Assembly: GCF_017875645.1 (NCBI RefSeq)
Contig: NZ_JAGGMR010000001.1
Coordinates: 5,890,001 to 5,954,000, forward strand
Length of the DNA stretch: 64,000 nt
From: Nocardia goodfellowii
GTDB taxonomy: Bacteria; Actinomycetota; Actinomycetes; Mycobacteriales; Mycobacteriaceae
Direction of reading: 5' to 3'
The position numbers were made by a program, and so were the translations under genes. Of the stretch, positions 27,913 to 37,216 are shown one piece after another; the first letter of the stretch is position 1, and each line of letters starts with the position of its first letter. The notes beneath the pieces were generated by a model. The model was not told the origin of the DNA. It made no database searches and worked only from the letters and a program-made list of their open reading frames with translations.

Positions 27913-28506
27913 ATGCGGATCTTCCTGGCAGGCGCCAGCGGCGTGCTCGGTACTCGGCTGGTGCCGCTGCTCATCGCGGCGGGGCACGAGGTGGCGGGCA
28001 TGACTCGTTCCCCGGAGAAGGCACGACTGCTCGCCGACGCCGGTGCGGAACCGGTGGTGTGCGACGCCTATGACCTGGATGGACTCGTCGCGGCGGTCAC
28101 CGCGTACGCGCCGGATTCGGTCATGCATCAGCTCACCGATCTCCCGGACGACCCGGCTCGCCTGGCTGAAGGGCGCGCGGCCAACGCTCGGATCCGCCGG
28201 GAGGGCACCACGAATCTGCTGGCCGCGGCGCGCGCCGCGGGCGCCACCCGGTTCCTCGCGCAGAGTGTCGCCTGGGAGTTGACCGGAGAAGGCCAGGCGG
28301 CCAAAGAATTTCTGGAGACCTCGGTGCTGGCGGCGCACGGCGTGGTGCTTCGCTATGGCCAGTTCTACGGTCCCGGAACGTATTACCCGGACGCGCCGCC
28401 CGCATCGCCTCGCATCGCCCTCGAGGAGGCGGCCGCGCGCACGGTCCGCGCGCTGGAATCGAAGCCGGGTATCTACGAAGTCACCGAGGAACCGGCTCCC
28501 ATCTGA
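27913..28506 (+). CDS. NAD(P)-binding epimerase-like protein
   Basis: 197 residues. The Rossmann start FLAGASGVLGTRLVPLLIAAG has a G-x-x-G-x-x-G pattern; DSVMHQLTDLPDD follows, then TTNLLAAARAAGATRFLAQS. It is shorter than full SDR-extended enzymes (about 300 residues), and the usual Y-x3-K pair is not obvious, so it may be an atypical NmrA-like protein. The frame extends upstream but the ATG after AACC fits. Its 3' end overlaps the convergent LysR gene by 34 bases. Confidence 0.75.
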   Translation: MRIFLAGASGVLGTRLVPLLIAAGHEVAGMTRSPEKARLLADAGAEPVVCDAYDLDGLVAAVTAYAPDSVMHQLTDLPDDPARLAEGRAANARIRREGTTNLLAAARAAGATRFLAQSVAWELTGEGQAAKEFLETSVLAAHGVVLRYGQFYGPGTYYPDAPPASPRIALEEAAARTVRALESKPGIYEVTEEPAPI

Positions 28507-29411
28507 AGTGCGGGCGGTCCCCCGGGCCGCAACGCAGCCACGATCTCGTCCGCGAGCAGGAACCCGGCCAACCCGTGACCGTGCTTTTCGCGGCGCACCA
28601 GCGAGACGATGTTGTTGCTGAACGCGTCGCGCACCGGCCGGAAGGCCAAGCGCCCGTCTCGCAATTCCTCCGCGATGTCGAATTCGCTGAGAAACGCGAT
28701 GGCTTCCCCTGAGATGGCGAGCCGTTTCATCGTCTCGATCGAATTGGTGTGGAACGCGGGCTGAATGTCGATCTCGGCATGGGCGAAGGCCTCGGCGACG
28801 ATGCCGTGAATCACCATGGACCGGTCGGCGAAGATCAGCGGATAGGGTGCGCACTGCGCGAGCGGAATCGTATCCATCTGGACCAGCGGATGATGCGGGG
28901 AGACAACGACTCCGAGCCGGGTGTTCATCTGCCAGCACACCTCGACCTGGGTCGACGCCGAGATATTGAAGCCGAGACCTAGATCGGCCTCGCTGTTCTC
29001 GACCGCATGCAGGATGTCCAGGCTCGACATGGTGCGGATCGATATCCGCACCTGCGGATGACGGGTGCGAAAGCTCGCGGCGGCGGTCGCGACGACGCCG
29101 CTGGCCAAACCCGTCATCGTGGCGATCACGACTTCTCCGCTGCCCAGTGCCTGGAGATCGCGGATGTCCGCGACGGTCTCACGGTACTGCCGCAGCGTGC
29201 CCCGGATATGTGCGAGCAGCGCCTCGCCCGCGGGCGTCGGGCGCATCCCCCGCGGCAAACGCTCGAACAACCGCTGCTCGAGTTCGGCTTCGAGCAGCAG
29301 GATCTGCCGGTTGATCGCCGAGGGCGCGACGTGCAGCCGGGCACCGGCCGCGCGGATGGACCCCAGCCGCGCGACCTCGTCGATGTACTGCAGCAGTCGC
29401 GAGTGGAGCAT
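28473..29411 (-). CDS. LysR-family transcriptional regulator
   Basis: 312 residues. The N-terminal HTH reads LLQYIDEVARLGSIRAAGAR, HVAPSAINRQILLLEAELEQ, LFERLPRGMRPTPAGEALL, all diagnostic. The C-terminal part is the usual two-lobed effector domain. LysR proteins usually control a divergent operon; here this is the adenine-deaminase-like and YczE-like pair, so the ligand is probably the substrate or product of that pathway. The ATG at MLHSRLLQ was used; the frame is open further upstream. Confidence 0.9.
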   Translation of the reverse strand: MLHSRLLQYIDEVARLGSIRAAGARLHVAPSAINRQILLLEAELEQRLFERLPRGMRPTPAGEALLAHIRGTLRQYRETVADIRDLQALGSGEVVIATMTGLASGVVATAAASFRTRHPQVRISIRTMSSLDILHAVENSEADLGLGFNISASTQVEVCWQMNTRLGVVVSPHHPLVQMDTIPLAQCAPYPLIFADRSMVIHGIVAEAFAHAEIDIQPAFHTNSIETMKRLAISGEAIAFLSEFDIAEELRDGRLAFRPVRDAFSNNIVSLVRREKHGHGLAGFLLADEIVAALRPGGPPALQMGAGSSVTS

Positions 29412-29418
29412 GCGCGAA

Positions 29419-29438
29419 GTGTACGAAAAATGTGTACG
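29419..29438. promoter_or_regulatory. GTGTACG direct repeats between LysR and its divergent operon
   Basis: Two copies of GTGTACG (29419-29425 and 29432-29438), 13 bp apart, just upstream of the LysR start. They are candidate LysR binding sites in the 151-bp divergent region. Confidence 0.35.
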
Positions 29439-29562
29439 TGACGTGCGAAAACGAATGCTTGTCAGCAACGGTGCCGGGCGAGTTCTATCAGTACCAGGCA
29501 CCAGGGAGCGCGGATCAGCCTTCAGCGCCTGTAAGTACCTGAAGATCTACGTGAGGACCGCC

Positions 29563-31326
29563 ATGCTCGAACACAATTCGACCGCCACCCCGCTCGCCCG
29601 CTCCGAAGACATTGCCGCCCAGGACGATCACGTCCGGACGATCTTCGGCATCCTGCAGGGCGAGCAGCAGGCCGACCTGCTGCTGCGCAACCTCAACATC
29701 CTCGATGTGCACACCGAGTCCGTCTATCCCGGATCGCTTCTGGTGCACGGGCAGCGCATCATCGCGCTGAACCCGGACGAATCGATCGTGCGGTTCCGCG
29801 CGGAGTTCGACGGCGAGGGCCTCTACGCGATCCCGGGCCTGATCGACACCCATCTGCATTTCGAATCGCAGCTCGCGCATCCCGCCGCGTTCGGCGAGGC
29901 GATCGTGCCCAGCGGGACGACCACGGTCTTCGGCGAAACCCTCGACTTCGCCAGCGCGGCAGGCGAAGAAGCGGTCGACGCCGCCCGAGCGCTGTTCGCC
30001 GAGCACGACAAACTCCCCTACCGGCTCTACGCTTTCGCGCCGGGGAAGAAGACCTCGCCCGAAGTCACCGAGGCGATGCTGGCGATGGATCCGGTCATCG
30101 GGCTGGGCGAGCTGGCCCACCTGTCCTATATGACCGGCGACGCCGACGACTTCCGCAAGTCCGCGCTCGGGCGAGCGAACGCGGGATTCGTGAACTGCCA
30201 CTGGGGTGTCACGGCACTGTCGGACACGCTGCTCAACTACATGCCCGCGATCGGCGTCGACAACAACCACGACGTCTGGAACGAGGACGACATCGAGAAG
30301 AGCGTCCGCTACGGCCTGAACACCCAGATCAAGTTCGGCGTCGGCAGCCCCGAGGTCATCCGAACCATGTTGCGCGCCATCGTGAAACGCCGCTGGCCAG
30401 CCGAGAACTTCCAGTTGTGCGCGGACAATATCTCGGTCGACAGAGTCCTGCGGCACGGCCATATCGACTGGGTGATCTCCCTGGCCGTCGAGATGGGAAT
30501 GCCGCCGATCCAGGCGATCAAGATGGGCACGCTGTATGCCGCGCGCTCCTTCCACAAGGACCGCGACCTCGGTTCCCTGAGCCCGGGACGGTTCGCCGAC
30601 ATCGTGCTCACCGACAGCCTCTCCCGGATCAACCCGCGCTATGTGTTCAAGGGCGGCGAGCTCGTCGCCAAGGACCGTGTACTGCTCGAGCCGGTCGCGA
30701 TCGATTACTCGGTCCTGGCCAAGGAACCGAAACCCGGCCTCGGCGATCTGCGGGCCGAACAGCTCGACCTCACCCCGATGGAGATCTCCGGCGACGGCAC
30801 TCGCGCGAAGGTGCTGCTGTTCGACGTCTACGGGCGCGGGCATCTGAAATTCGCGCAGGAAGTGTGGGTTCCGTACCGCGACGGGCTGGTCGTGCCCGAA
30901 CTCGAGGGGGTACGGCTCAATCGGATCTCCGTCGTGCAGCGCTACGCCGACGGCGCGCGGCATACGGTCAACGGGCTGTTCAAAGGCGTCTCGATCGAGC
31001 GCGGCGCGGTCTCCACGTTCTGGCCCGCACCCTCGGCCTACTTTGTGGTCGTCGGTACCGACAGCGCCGAGATGTGCGACAACCTCCGGCAGCTGGACAG
31101 TCTTGTCGGCGGCTGCGTCGTCACCGAAGACCGACAGGTGAAAGCCGTTCTGCCACTGGACTTCTACGGCGTGATGGCCGACATGACCCTGACCGAACTC
31201 GTCGAGGCGACCCGGTCGATCGACAACGCGCTGGCGAAGCTGGGGCACCACAACGAAGGCGAGCCGGTGGTCAACAAACTGCTGACGCTGTTCATCTCGC
31301 TCGACCGCTTCGGGTTCATGAAGTAG
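29563..31326 (+). CDS. adenine-deaminase-like amidohydrolase
   Basis: 587 residues with the overall plan of AdeC: metal motif PGLIDTHLHFES near residue 98, GLGELAH, a His site in FVNCHWGV, LCADNISVDRVLRHGHIDWV, and the C-terminal lobe GGCVVTEDRQVKAVLPLDF. Two departures stand out: the SVAHDSHN block of true adenine deaminases is replaced by STFWPAPSAYF, and C-T-D-D by C-A-D-N. The fold and metal site are clear, but the substrate may not be adenine. Probably cytosolic. It is 31 bp from the next gene, in one operon, and divergent from the LysR regulator. Confidence 0.8.
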   Translation: MLEHNSTATPLARSEDIAAQDDHVRTIFGILQGEQQADLLLRNLNILDVHTESVYPGSLLVHGQRIIALNPDESIVRFRAEFDGEGLYAIPGLIDTHLHFESQLAHPAAFGEAIVPSGTTTVFGETLDFASAAGEEAVDAARALFAEHDKLPYRLYAFAPGKKTSPEVTEAMLAMDPVIGLGELAHLSYMTGDADDFRKSALGRANAGFVNCHWGVTALSDTLLNYMPAIGVDNNHDVWNEDDIEKSVRYGLNTQIKFGVGSPEVIRTMLRAIVKRRWPAENFQLCADNISVDRVLRHGHIDWVISLAVEMGMPPIQAIKMGTLYAARSFHKDRDLGSLSPGRFADIVLTDSLSRINPRYVFKGGELVAKDRVLLEPVAIDYSVLAKEPKPGLGDLRAEQLDLTPMEISGDGTRAKVLLFDVYGRGHLKFAQEVWVPYRDGLVVPELEGVRLNRISVVQRYADGARHTVNGLFKGVSIERGAVSTFWPAPSAYFVVVGTDSAEMCDNLRQLDSLVGGCVVTEDRQVKAVLPLDFYGVMADMTLTELVEATRSIDNALAKLGHHNEGEPVVNKLLTLFISLDRFGFMK

Positions 31327-31357
31327 CCCGGCTACCGAGATCAAGGGACCGACCGTT

Positions 31358-32053
31358 ATGCGGCACGACAAAGACACGGCAGTCACCGGCACCGGAAACA
31401 AGGTCTGGCGCTGGATCAGCTACCTCGCCGGAATCTACATCCTGACGCTGGGCCTCAGCCTGGCCATCAGGGCCGGGATCGGCATCTCCCCGCAGAGCAG
31501 CCTCACCCGCACGATGACGCTGGTGCTGCCCCCGCTCAGCCAGGGCAATTTCAACCTCATCCTCGAAGTCATCATGCTCATCCTGACCTACCTGATCAGG
31601 CGAAAGGCATTCAAGGCCGGCTACTTACTGTCGATGATCCCCGCGCTGGTGCTGGCACTGCTGCTCGACTTCAACCTGATGATCACCGAGTGGATCGACC
31701 TCGAACCGTATGCGGCCAACCTGGCGCTGCTGTTCTTCGCCGACGCGTTGCTGGCACTGGGCCTGTTCCTGATGATCCGCGCCGATCTGATCTTGATGCC
31801 GATCGATCTGTTCGTCAACACCATCCAGCAGATGACCGGCCGCAAGTGGGGCAACATCAAAACCGTCTTCGACTGCACCCTGCTCGCCCTGTCGGCCGGA
31901 ATCGGCCTGATGTTCCTCGGGGCACCGCATTTCATCCGCGAAGGCACGATCATCAACGCCATCCTCGTCGGGCAGTACGTGAAGTTGTATTTCTTCCTGC
32001 ACGAGAAGTACACGACGCGCGAAGCTCTCACCCCGGCCGGCACCGACCGGTAA
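31358..32053 (+). CDS. YczE/YyaS-type membrane protein
   Basis: 231 residues with about five TM helices. GIYILTLGLSLAIRAGIGIS at the start and ILMPIDLFVNTIQQMTGRKW in the middle match the YczE/YitT-like family of uncharacterised membrane proteins. It follows the amidohydrolase gene closely and may carry its substrate or product across the membrane, though transport by this family is not established. Confidence 0.75.
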   Translation: MRHDKDTAVTGTGNKVWRWISYLAGIYILTLGLSLAIRAGIGISPQSSLTRTMTLVLPPLSQGNFNLILEVIMLILTYLIRRKAFKAGYLLSMIPALVLALLLDFNLMITEWIDLEPYAANLALLFFADALLALGLFLMIRADLILMPIDLFVNTIQQMTGRKWGNIKTVFDCTLLALSAGIGLMFLGAPHFIREGTIINAILVGQYVKLYFFLHEKYTTREALTPAGTDR

Positions 32054-32255
32054 TTCGACACCGCGACCCCGAGCCGTGACCCCGGCCGCGAGTCTGGAAG
32101 CGCCAGCGCCCCAGCATCGCACCGGTTTCGCGGCTCGGGTTAGCCACGCCGTGGCTTGGCACGGGGTTGCTATCGGACGCGGATTTCGATCGGTTGCGGA
32201 AGATTCGTGGTTACCAGCAGGTTTGAACTCGCTCGGCAGGGGTAATGGGGCTGCC

Positions 32256-32441
32256 ATGACCACTTGGCGCACAGCTACTGAGGATTTGCTGCGTGATCTC
32301 GTCGGCCGGTACGGCTCCGTGGAGTCGATGTTCATGGCCCTGGACTATTTTCGTGCGGATCCGGACGTGCCGACCACCGAGCTCTGCTACCGGACGGTGC
32401 CGCCCACGGCGCTGCCGGGACGCCATCACCGCGCGGACTGA
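32256..32441 (+). CDS. small hypothetical protein
   Basis: 61 residues starting MTTWRTATEDLLRDLVGRYG; the N-terminal half is amphipathic-helical, the C-terminal half basic. A possible RBS (GGCAGGGG) lies 12-20 bases upstream. No family recognised. It sits alone before the secreted module; the frame could be chance, given the high GC. Confidence 0.35.
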   Translation: MTTWRTATEDLLRDLVGRYGSVESMFMALDYFRADPDVPTTELCYRTVPPTALPGRHHRAD

Positions 32442-32575
32442 ACTCCCGCAGCCCGGACACGACACCCCAACCACCTCCCGGCCAGTGCTTGTACGTGCGT
32501 TTATAGTCCAGTGCTATCTCGCGGGCATCGGTGCGATGCGGGTGCCGCGCGGCCTCCCACTGCCAAAGGAGTCAT

Positions 32576-33877
32576 GTGCCACGGCTTGCCGGTCTCCGAT
32601 CCGGATCCTTGTCCGCTGCGGTAGCATTCGCCCTCTTCCTCGCGCCCGCGCTACAACCGAGCGCGTACGCCGACAGCGCGTTGACGCAGTACCTGGACCT
32701 TCCCCTGCTCAATCGGGACGCCTCGTATGGGCCCGGCGGCATCAACCCGGCGCTGCCGTACGACGAGGCCGAGTTGCTGGAATTGCTGGAAGAGGCGCGT
32801 TCGAGCGGCGTGGCGCCGACGCGCTATGCGGCGCTGCTACTGCAATATTGGCTCGTCGATCTCTGCGACAAGGCGGGTATCGACCTCGCGACCTGGGACC
32901 CGCGCACCGGCCCGGATCCGAACCGGGAAAACCTGGCCAAGTCCTACACCTACTACGAGAATCTGCAGCTGAACCACCGGGAACTGCAATGGGCGGGCAT
33001 GGGCGGGGCGGTCGGGGCGGACTTCGCCGGCGGACTGCTCGACTTCCAGTTCATGAACAATATCTTCGCGGCGCCGGGCCTCGCACCGGCGATCAATCAG
33101 TTCGAGGTCGCGCTCACCGACGCGGCGGGGCCGCAGGCGATTTCACTGCTGCCCGAAGGACTGGCCGCGCTGATGCGGGCGGTGCGCACCCTGACTCCCG
33201 AAGACAACCAGTGGATCCTCGGGATGATCCTGGTCATGCAGAAGAACATCTTCACCGATCTGATGCCGATGCACGACGCCTATGTCACCGGCGGTCTGCC
33301 CGCCCTCGCGGAATTCCGGGCCGCCGGCCTGTTCGACGACGAGATCTATCGTGCGTGGGAGGACATCGCGTCCGGGGACAACGATCGCATCTCCGCCGGC
33401 AACGCGGTGCTGTTGCGCCGCGAGCAGGCCACAGCCATCGGTGCGCAATGGGATGAAGTCCGAAACTACAAGGGCGACATCGGGTATGCGGTCACCTATC
33501 TGTCGACCGTGGCGGGCACCCCCTCGGTGGCGGGCGTGGTTCCGCCGCGCCTGTTCGACCAGGTGCGGCGCGAGGTCACGCTGGCGGACGGGCGGCAGGC
33601 GATCCTCACGCTGCCCCTGCCCGACTGGAACTTCTCCGTGCTGGACGCACGCTGGACCTACATCACTTCCCAGCTCCTGCCCAAGTACAAGGACCAGGTG
33701 GAAAACCATTGGCCCGAACTGGAAGCGCTGTTCCGCACGCCCTACGAGAAGCAGATTCAGGACCACCGGCCGCTGTTCAACCTGCCGTCCTTCTTCCTGT
33801 CGCTGGCACAGGGATTGTCCGTGACCGTCGTCGACCAGCCCGCCGACCCGGCGCCTGTCGAGGCGGCCCTCCAGTGA
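32576..33877 (+). CDS. exported protein of unknown function, module copy 1
   Basis: 433 residues with a signal peptide (SLSAAVAFALFLAPALQPSAYA) and a mature part conserved with the 38.3-kb copy (about 60-65% identical by eye). Shared blocks: YLDLPLLNRDASYGPGG, RYAALLLQYWLVD, SYTYYENLQLNHREL, WAGMGGAVGADFAGG, MILVMQKNIF, DLMPMHDAYV and LPLPDWNFSVLDARW. Mostly helical; no catalytic motif recognised. Start is GTG with AAAGGAG. A lipase-family gene follows after 47 bp. Probably secreted or surface-associated and working with that partner. Confidence 0.75.
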   Translation: MPRLAGLRSGSLSAAVAFALFLAPALQPSAYADSALTQYLDLPLLNRDASYGPGGINPALPYDEAELLELLEEARSSGVAPTRYAALLLQYWLVDLCDKAGIDLATWDPRTGPDPNRENLAKSYTYYENLQLNHRELQWAGMGGAVGADFAGGLLDFQFMNNIFAAPGLAPAINQFEVALTDAAGPQAISLLPEGLAALMRAVRTLTPEDNQWILGMILVMQKNIFTDLMPMHDAYVTGGLPALAEFRAAGLFDDEIYRAWEDIASGDNDRISAGNAVLLRREQATAIGAQWDEVRNYKGDIGYAVTYLSTVAGTPSVAGVVPPRLFDQVRREVTLADGRQAILTLPLPDWNFSVLDARWTYITSQLLPKYKDQVENHWPELEALFRTPYEKQIQDHRPLFNLPSFFLSLAQGLSVTVVDQPADPAPVEAALQ

Positions 33878-33924
33878 TCTGCGCCGACCAGTGTTCCGCC
33901 GACCGTGAAAAGGCAACCCGCCCT

Positions 33925-35277
33925 ATGGCTTCCCCGCGCACTCTGCTGCTCGCCGCCTGTTTGTCCACCCTCGCCATCCTGGTGGCGGGCGCGACACCGC
34001 CTCGGGCCGAGGCGATCCCCGCGGCACCGTCGCCCCCGCCCCCGCCGCTGTCGGAGGTCTTCAACGGCTACGTCGTCGGGACGTTCCGGTCCGGCACGGT
34101 CGCGAGTCCGGCGGAGATCTTCGAGGCGCTCACCGTCACCGACCCGTTCTATACCGAACCGGCGCTGCCCGCGGACGCGAAGCCGGGAACGATCCTCAAA
34201 TCCAAACCGGTGCGGGTGATGTTCACCGGTTTCCAGCCCGGCGCCCTGGCGGCCTACAAGCTCATGTACGTCTCCACCGGCGTGGACGGGGTGACACCGG
34301 TGATTTCCACCGGCATCCTGATGATCCCGCAAGACGGGACCCCGCCCTCGGAACGCAAACTCGTCGCCTATCAGGAAGCCAACGACAGCGTCGGCGCGCA
34401 CTGCCACCCGAGCACGCAGTGGACCGGCGGCGCGCCCCTCGACGGCGCGTCGTGGTCGGCGCTGGGGCCGCTGGCGTTGCTGTTCGGCAAGGGTTACGCG
34501 GTCATGATCTCCGATGTCGGCAACGACGCCGATCCGAAACCGCACGGCGTGTTCGCCGGCAAGTTCGCCGGGCACACCCTGCTCGACGGCGCCCGCGCGG
34601 CACTGGCGCTGCCGGAGGCGCAACTCGACCCCGCCACGCAGATCGCGATATTCGGCATTGCCGGCGGCGGCGTGGGCGCCGGATTCGCGGCCGAGCAGCA
34701 GGCCGAGTACGCACCCGAACTGAACGTGAAATCCGTTGTGCTCGAAGGCATGGTGGTCGTACCGCGCAACTTCCTCCGCATCGCCGACGGCTCCGTCGGC
34801 TCGGGCTTCGCGTTCGCGACCCTGCTCGGCCTGGAGCCCTGGTACCCGGACATGCAGATCGATTCCGTGCTCACCCCCGCCGGTCTGGAACTGGCGAACA
34901 TCTACCGCACCCAGTGCCAGACCCCGGCCTACTTCACGATGCCCTTCGTACCGTTGGCCGCACTGTTCAACAACGGCATTCCGCCCGCGGACCAGCCGAC
35001 CTTCCAACACGCCTTCGCCGACAACATTCTCGGCGACGGACCCGCGCCCGCGGCGAAGGTGCTCATCACCTCGTGCGCCCGGGACGACTCCCCGATGTCG
35101 CTCGTCCCGGCCGCGGATGCCCGCGATCTGGCCGACAAGTGGACGGCCGGGGGCGGCGAGGTGACCTACGCGCCCAGTGACTGCAGCATGATCACCGCCA
35201 TCACCAACCTGTATCAGTGGGGCACCGACCTGCTCGGAATGCAGACGATCGACTGGCTCAGTCGCAACTTCGATTAG
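33925..35277 (+). CDS. secretory-lipase-family protein, probably inactive, copy 1
   Basis: 450 residues with a signal peptide ending near the AEAIPAAP segment. The body follows the secretory lipase (LIP) family: MYVSTGVDGVTPVISTGILM, QEANDSVGAHCHPSTQW, GYAVMISDVGND. The nucleophile elbow, normally G-Y-S-x-G-G, reads FGIAGGGVGAG, so Ser is replaced by Ala. The late region SDCSMITAITNLYQWG also lacks the usual catalytic His. It may be a binding protein derived from a lipase. Cysteines suggest disulfides outside the cell. Confidence 0.75.
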   Translation: MASPRTLLLAACLSTLAILVAGATPPRAEAIPAAPSPPPPPLSEVFNGYVVGTFRSGTVASPAEIFEALTVTDPFYTEPALPADAKPGTILKSKPVRVMFTGFQPGALAAYKLMYVSTGVDGVTPVISTGILMIPQDGTPPSERKLVAYQEANDSVGAHCHPSTQWTGGAPLDGASWSALGPLALLFGKGYAVMISDVGNDADPKPHGVFAGKFAGHTLLDGARAALALPEAQLDPATQIAIFGIAGGGVGAGFAAEQQAEYAPELNVKSVVLEGMVVVPRNFLRIADGSVGSGFAFATLLGLEPWYPDMQIDSVLTPAGLELANIYRTQCQTPAYFTMPFVPLAALFNNGIPPADQPTFQHAFADNILGDGPAPAAKVLITSCARDDSPMSLVPAADARDLADKWTAGGGEVTYAPSDCSMITAITNLYQWGTDLLGMQTIDWLSRNFD

Positions 35278-35401
35278 TCGCGAACCGCGCGCGAATGGAG
35301 TTGTGGATAGCTACGACCGTTTTTCGAAACAGCCATTGGTTCAACCAAACTCATGCGAATGAAGGAGAGCGGATCAACCCGCCGTGATCTGATGGTGATA
35401 G

Positions 35402-35415
35402 CCCCGAATCCGGGG
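35402..35415 (+). other. short stem-loop upstream of the small secreted protein
   Basis: CCCCG, loop AATC, CGGGG, about 30 bp before the start of the small exported protein gene. It could end upstream transcription or shape the leader RNA. Confidence 0.3.
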
Positions 35416-35444
35416 TGCAGATAGAGACAAACCGAGGATCACGT

Positions 35445-35624
35445 ATGAACTCCAGAATAATCCGTCCGCTCATTGTCGCCGGGCTCGTCCTGACCGCCGG
35501 CGGCTTCGGCGGTGGCGTCGCGGCCGCGGCCGCCCCCGCACCCGTCTCGGGCTCCAGTTCCGGCTCGGTGGAGGTTTGCGTACCGATTCCGCTCGGCCCG
35601 GTGGAGTTCAGTATCTGCCTGTAA
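35445..35624 (+). CDS. small secreted two-cysteine protein
   Basis: 59 residues. A typical signal peptide (IIRPLIVAGLVLTAGGFGGG with AAAAAP after it) leaves a mature peptide of some 25 residues ending VCVPIPLGPVEFSICL, with two Cys that could form one disulfide loop. Similar tiny exported proteins are common in Nocardia; none has a known role. Lies between the lipase-like gene and the PucR regulator, same strand. Confidence 0.6.
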   Translation: MNSRIIRPLIVAGLVLTAGGFGGGVAAAAAPAPVSGSSSGSVEVCVPIPLGPVEFSICL

Positions 35625-35817
35625 TCGGCTGGTCGGGGTCGTCGGCGGTGGTGGCGAGGGTGCTCGCCACCACCGTCGGCCGCATTGTCGGAATCTCCAA
35701 ACCAGCAGGGCATCCGTTCTCCCTTGTCACAGTCGCAGAGCCGGCTGACCGGACCCGGACTCGCGGTAGCGTTGGGCTTCTGTCCAAAAGATCGATAAGG
35801 ACAGGGAAGGAATCACC

Positions 35818-37125
35818 ATGGCTGTCGCAACTTCGTCCGAGCCGTTTCTGACTTCGTCGGGCCGACCGGTTTCCAGCCCGTTGAAGGACGTTCGGGCTAT
35901 TTCCCGCCAAATGGTCGGTCATTTCATCGAGAACGTCGTGCCGTGCGCGACATTGCCCGGCGAAGCACTGCACGGTGATGTAACGACCATAACGCGAGTA
36001 TGTCTGGAATTGACCAGGAGCATGCTCGACGGACGGGATCTGCCCGGCCGCACCGAACGAGTGCAGGCAGCGGCCGCCGGATGGGCGCGCGAGGGAATCC
36101 CGATCGATACGATCCACCACGCCATCCACGAAGGATTCAAACTCGGCTTCGACCTCATTCTGGCGAATGGCACGACGCGGGACCACACCACGGTCGCTGG
36201 CGTCGCCTTACGGTTGATGGAGGCTCTGGACATGATCACCTCGGCGGTCTCCGTGGCCTATGTGCGCGAATTGCGTTCGGTGGTCAGCGAACACCACACC
36301 GCCGTGCACACCTTGACCTCGGCACTGCTGGGCGGGCAGAGCACCTCGACCATGGCCCGGGAGTGCGGCATCGAAATCGCCGAGCAGTATCACGTTGTGG
36401 CACTGGAACTTCCGCCGCATCCGGAGGAACTGGATTCCGCGCTGGACGCGAATGTGGTCGCGCGCCGGAAGTTGCGGCGGGTGCAGGCGGAGCTGGCGAA
36501 CCGCTGCGACGGTAAGGTGTTGTCGCTTTTGAGCGTGGACGGCGGGACGCTGCTACTGCCCGCCCCCAAGTTTTCCGACGCGGATCTGGATCGCTTGATC
36601 GACCGATTGTCCGCGGCGGCCCAGGTGCCGGTCCGGGCCGTAGCGATGACGGCGGCGCCCCCGCAGATCCCCCAGGTCGCTGAGCAGGTTCACGAACTCG
36701 TCGACATCGTGCATCGGCTCGGCGGCGAGAGCAAGGTGTATCGGCCGCACGAATTGGCCTTCGAGTATCAGTTGACCCGCCCGGGCCCGGCCCGCGACCA
36801 TCTCAGCGCCGTGCTCGACTCGCTGGAAGCCCACCCGGACCTGCTGTTGACCCTCGAAGTGCACATGGCCACGAATATGCAGCGCAACCGATCGGCGCGG
36901 AAGCTGCATGTGCATACGAACACCGTCGACTACCGGTTGAAACGGATCGGCCAGATCACCGGATTCGATCCCACCGACCTCACCGGCCTCTGCCATTTAC
37001 GGGCCGCTCTCCTGATTCGAGCACACCGCGGCCGTAGCGCCGCACGCATCGCGAACCCTGATGCGGCGCAGGTCAGGGCCCACCCGGCGGAGTCCGAACC
37101 AGTGCCGTCACGACTTACCTGGTGA
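35818..37125 (+). CDS. PucR-family transcriptional regulator
   Basis: 435 residues. The N-terminal helical region resembles the RsbT-type/GGDEF-like sensory part found in this family; the C-terminal HTH reads RNRSARKLHVHTNTVDYRLK RIGQITGFDP (two adjoining segments), the hallmark of PucR/CdaR regulators. It may control one of the secreted modules on either side, as it lies between them. It has a GGAAGG RBS. Ligand unknown. Confidence 0.85.
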   Translation: MAVATSSEPFLTSSGRPVSSPLKDVRAISRQMVGHFIENVVPCATLPGEALHGDVTTITRVCLELTRSMLDGRDLPGRTERVQAAAAGWAREGIPIDTIHHAIHEGFKLGFDLILANGTTRDHTTVAGVALRLMEALDMITSAVSVAYVRELRSVVSEHHTAVHTLTSALLGGQSTSTMARECGIEIAEQYHVVALELPPHPEELDSALDANVVARRKLRRVQAELANRCDGKVLSLLSVDGGTLLLPAPKFSDADLDRLIDRLSAAAQVPVRAVAMTAAPPQIPQVAEQVHELVDIVHRLGGESKVYRPHELAFEYQLTRPGPARDHLSAVLDSLEAHPDLLLTLEVHMATNMQRNRSARKLHVHTNTVDYRLKRIGQITGFDPTDLTGLCHLRAALLIRAHRGRSAARIANPDAAQVRAHPAESEPVPSRLTW

Positions 37126-37183
37126 GCGCTACCACCGGCTCGGGTGGGCCGCGAAACTCGCATGGCGCGAAATCTCCGCTACT

Positions 37184-37202
37184 CTCGGTTAGGTAACCCT
37201 AA
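37184..37202 (+). promoter_or_regulatory. IdeR/DmdR-like iron box
   Basis: CTCGGTTAGGTAACCCTAA matches 14 of 19 bases of the IdeR consensus TTAGGTTAGGCTAACCTAA, and lies just before the RBS of the siderophore-interacting-protein gene. IdeR with iron would switch the gene off. Confidence 0.6.
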
Positions 37203-37216
37203 TACGGAGGTATCCT

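Noticed and set aside
29515..31401. 628-codon minus-strand frame opposite the adenine-deaminase-like gene
   Set aside because: Shadow frame; the plus strand carries intact amidohydrolase motifs.
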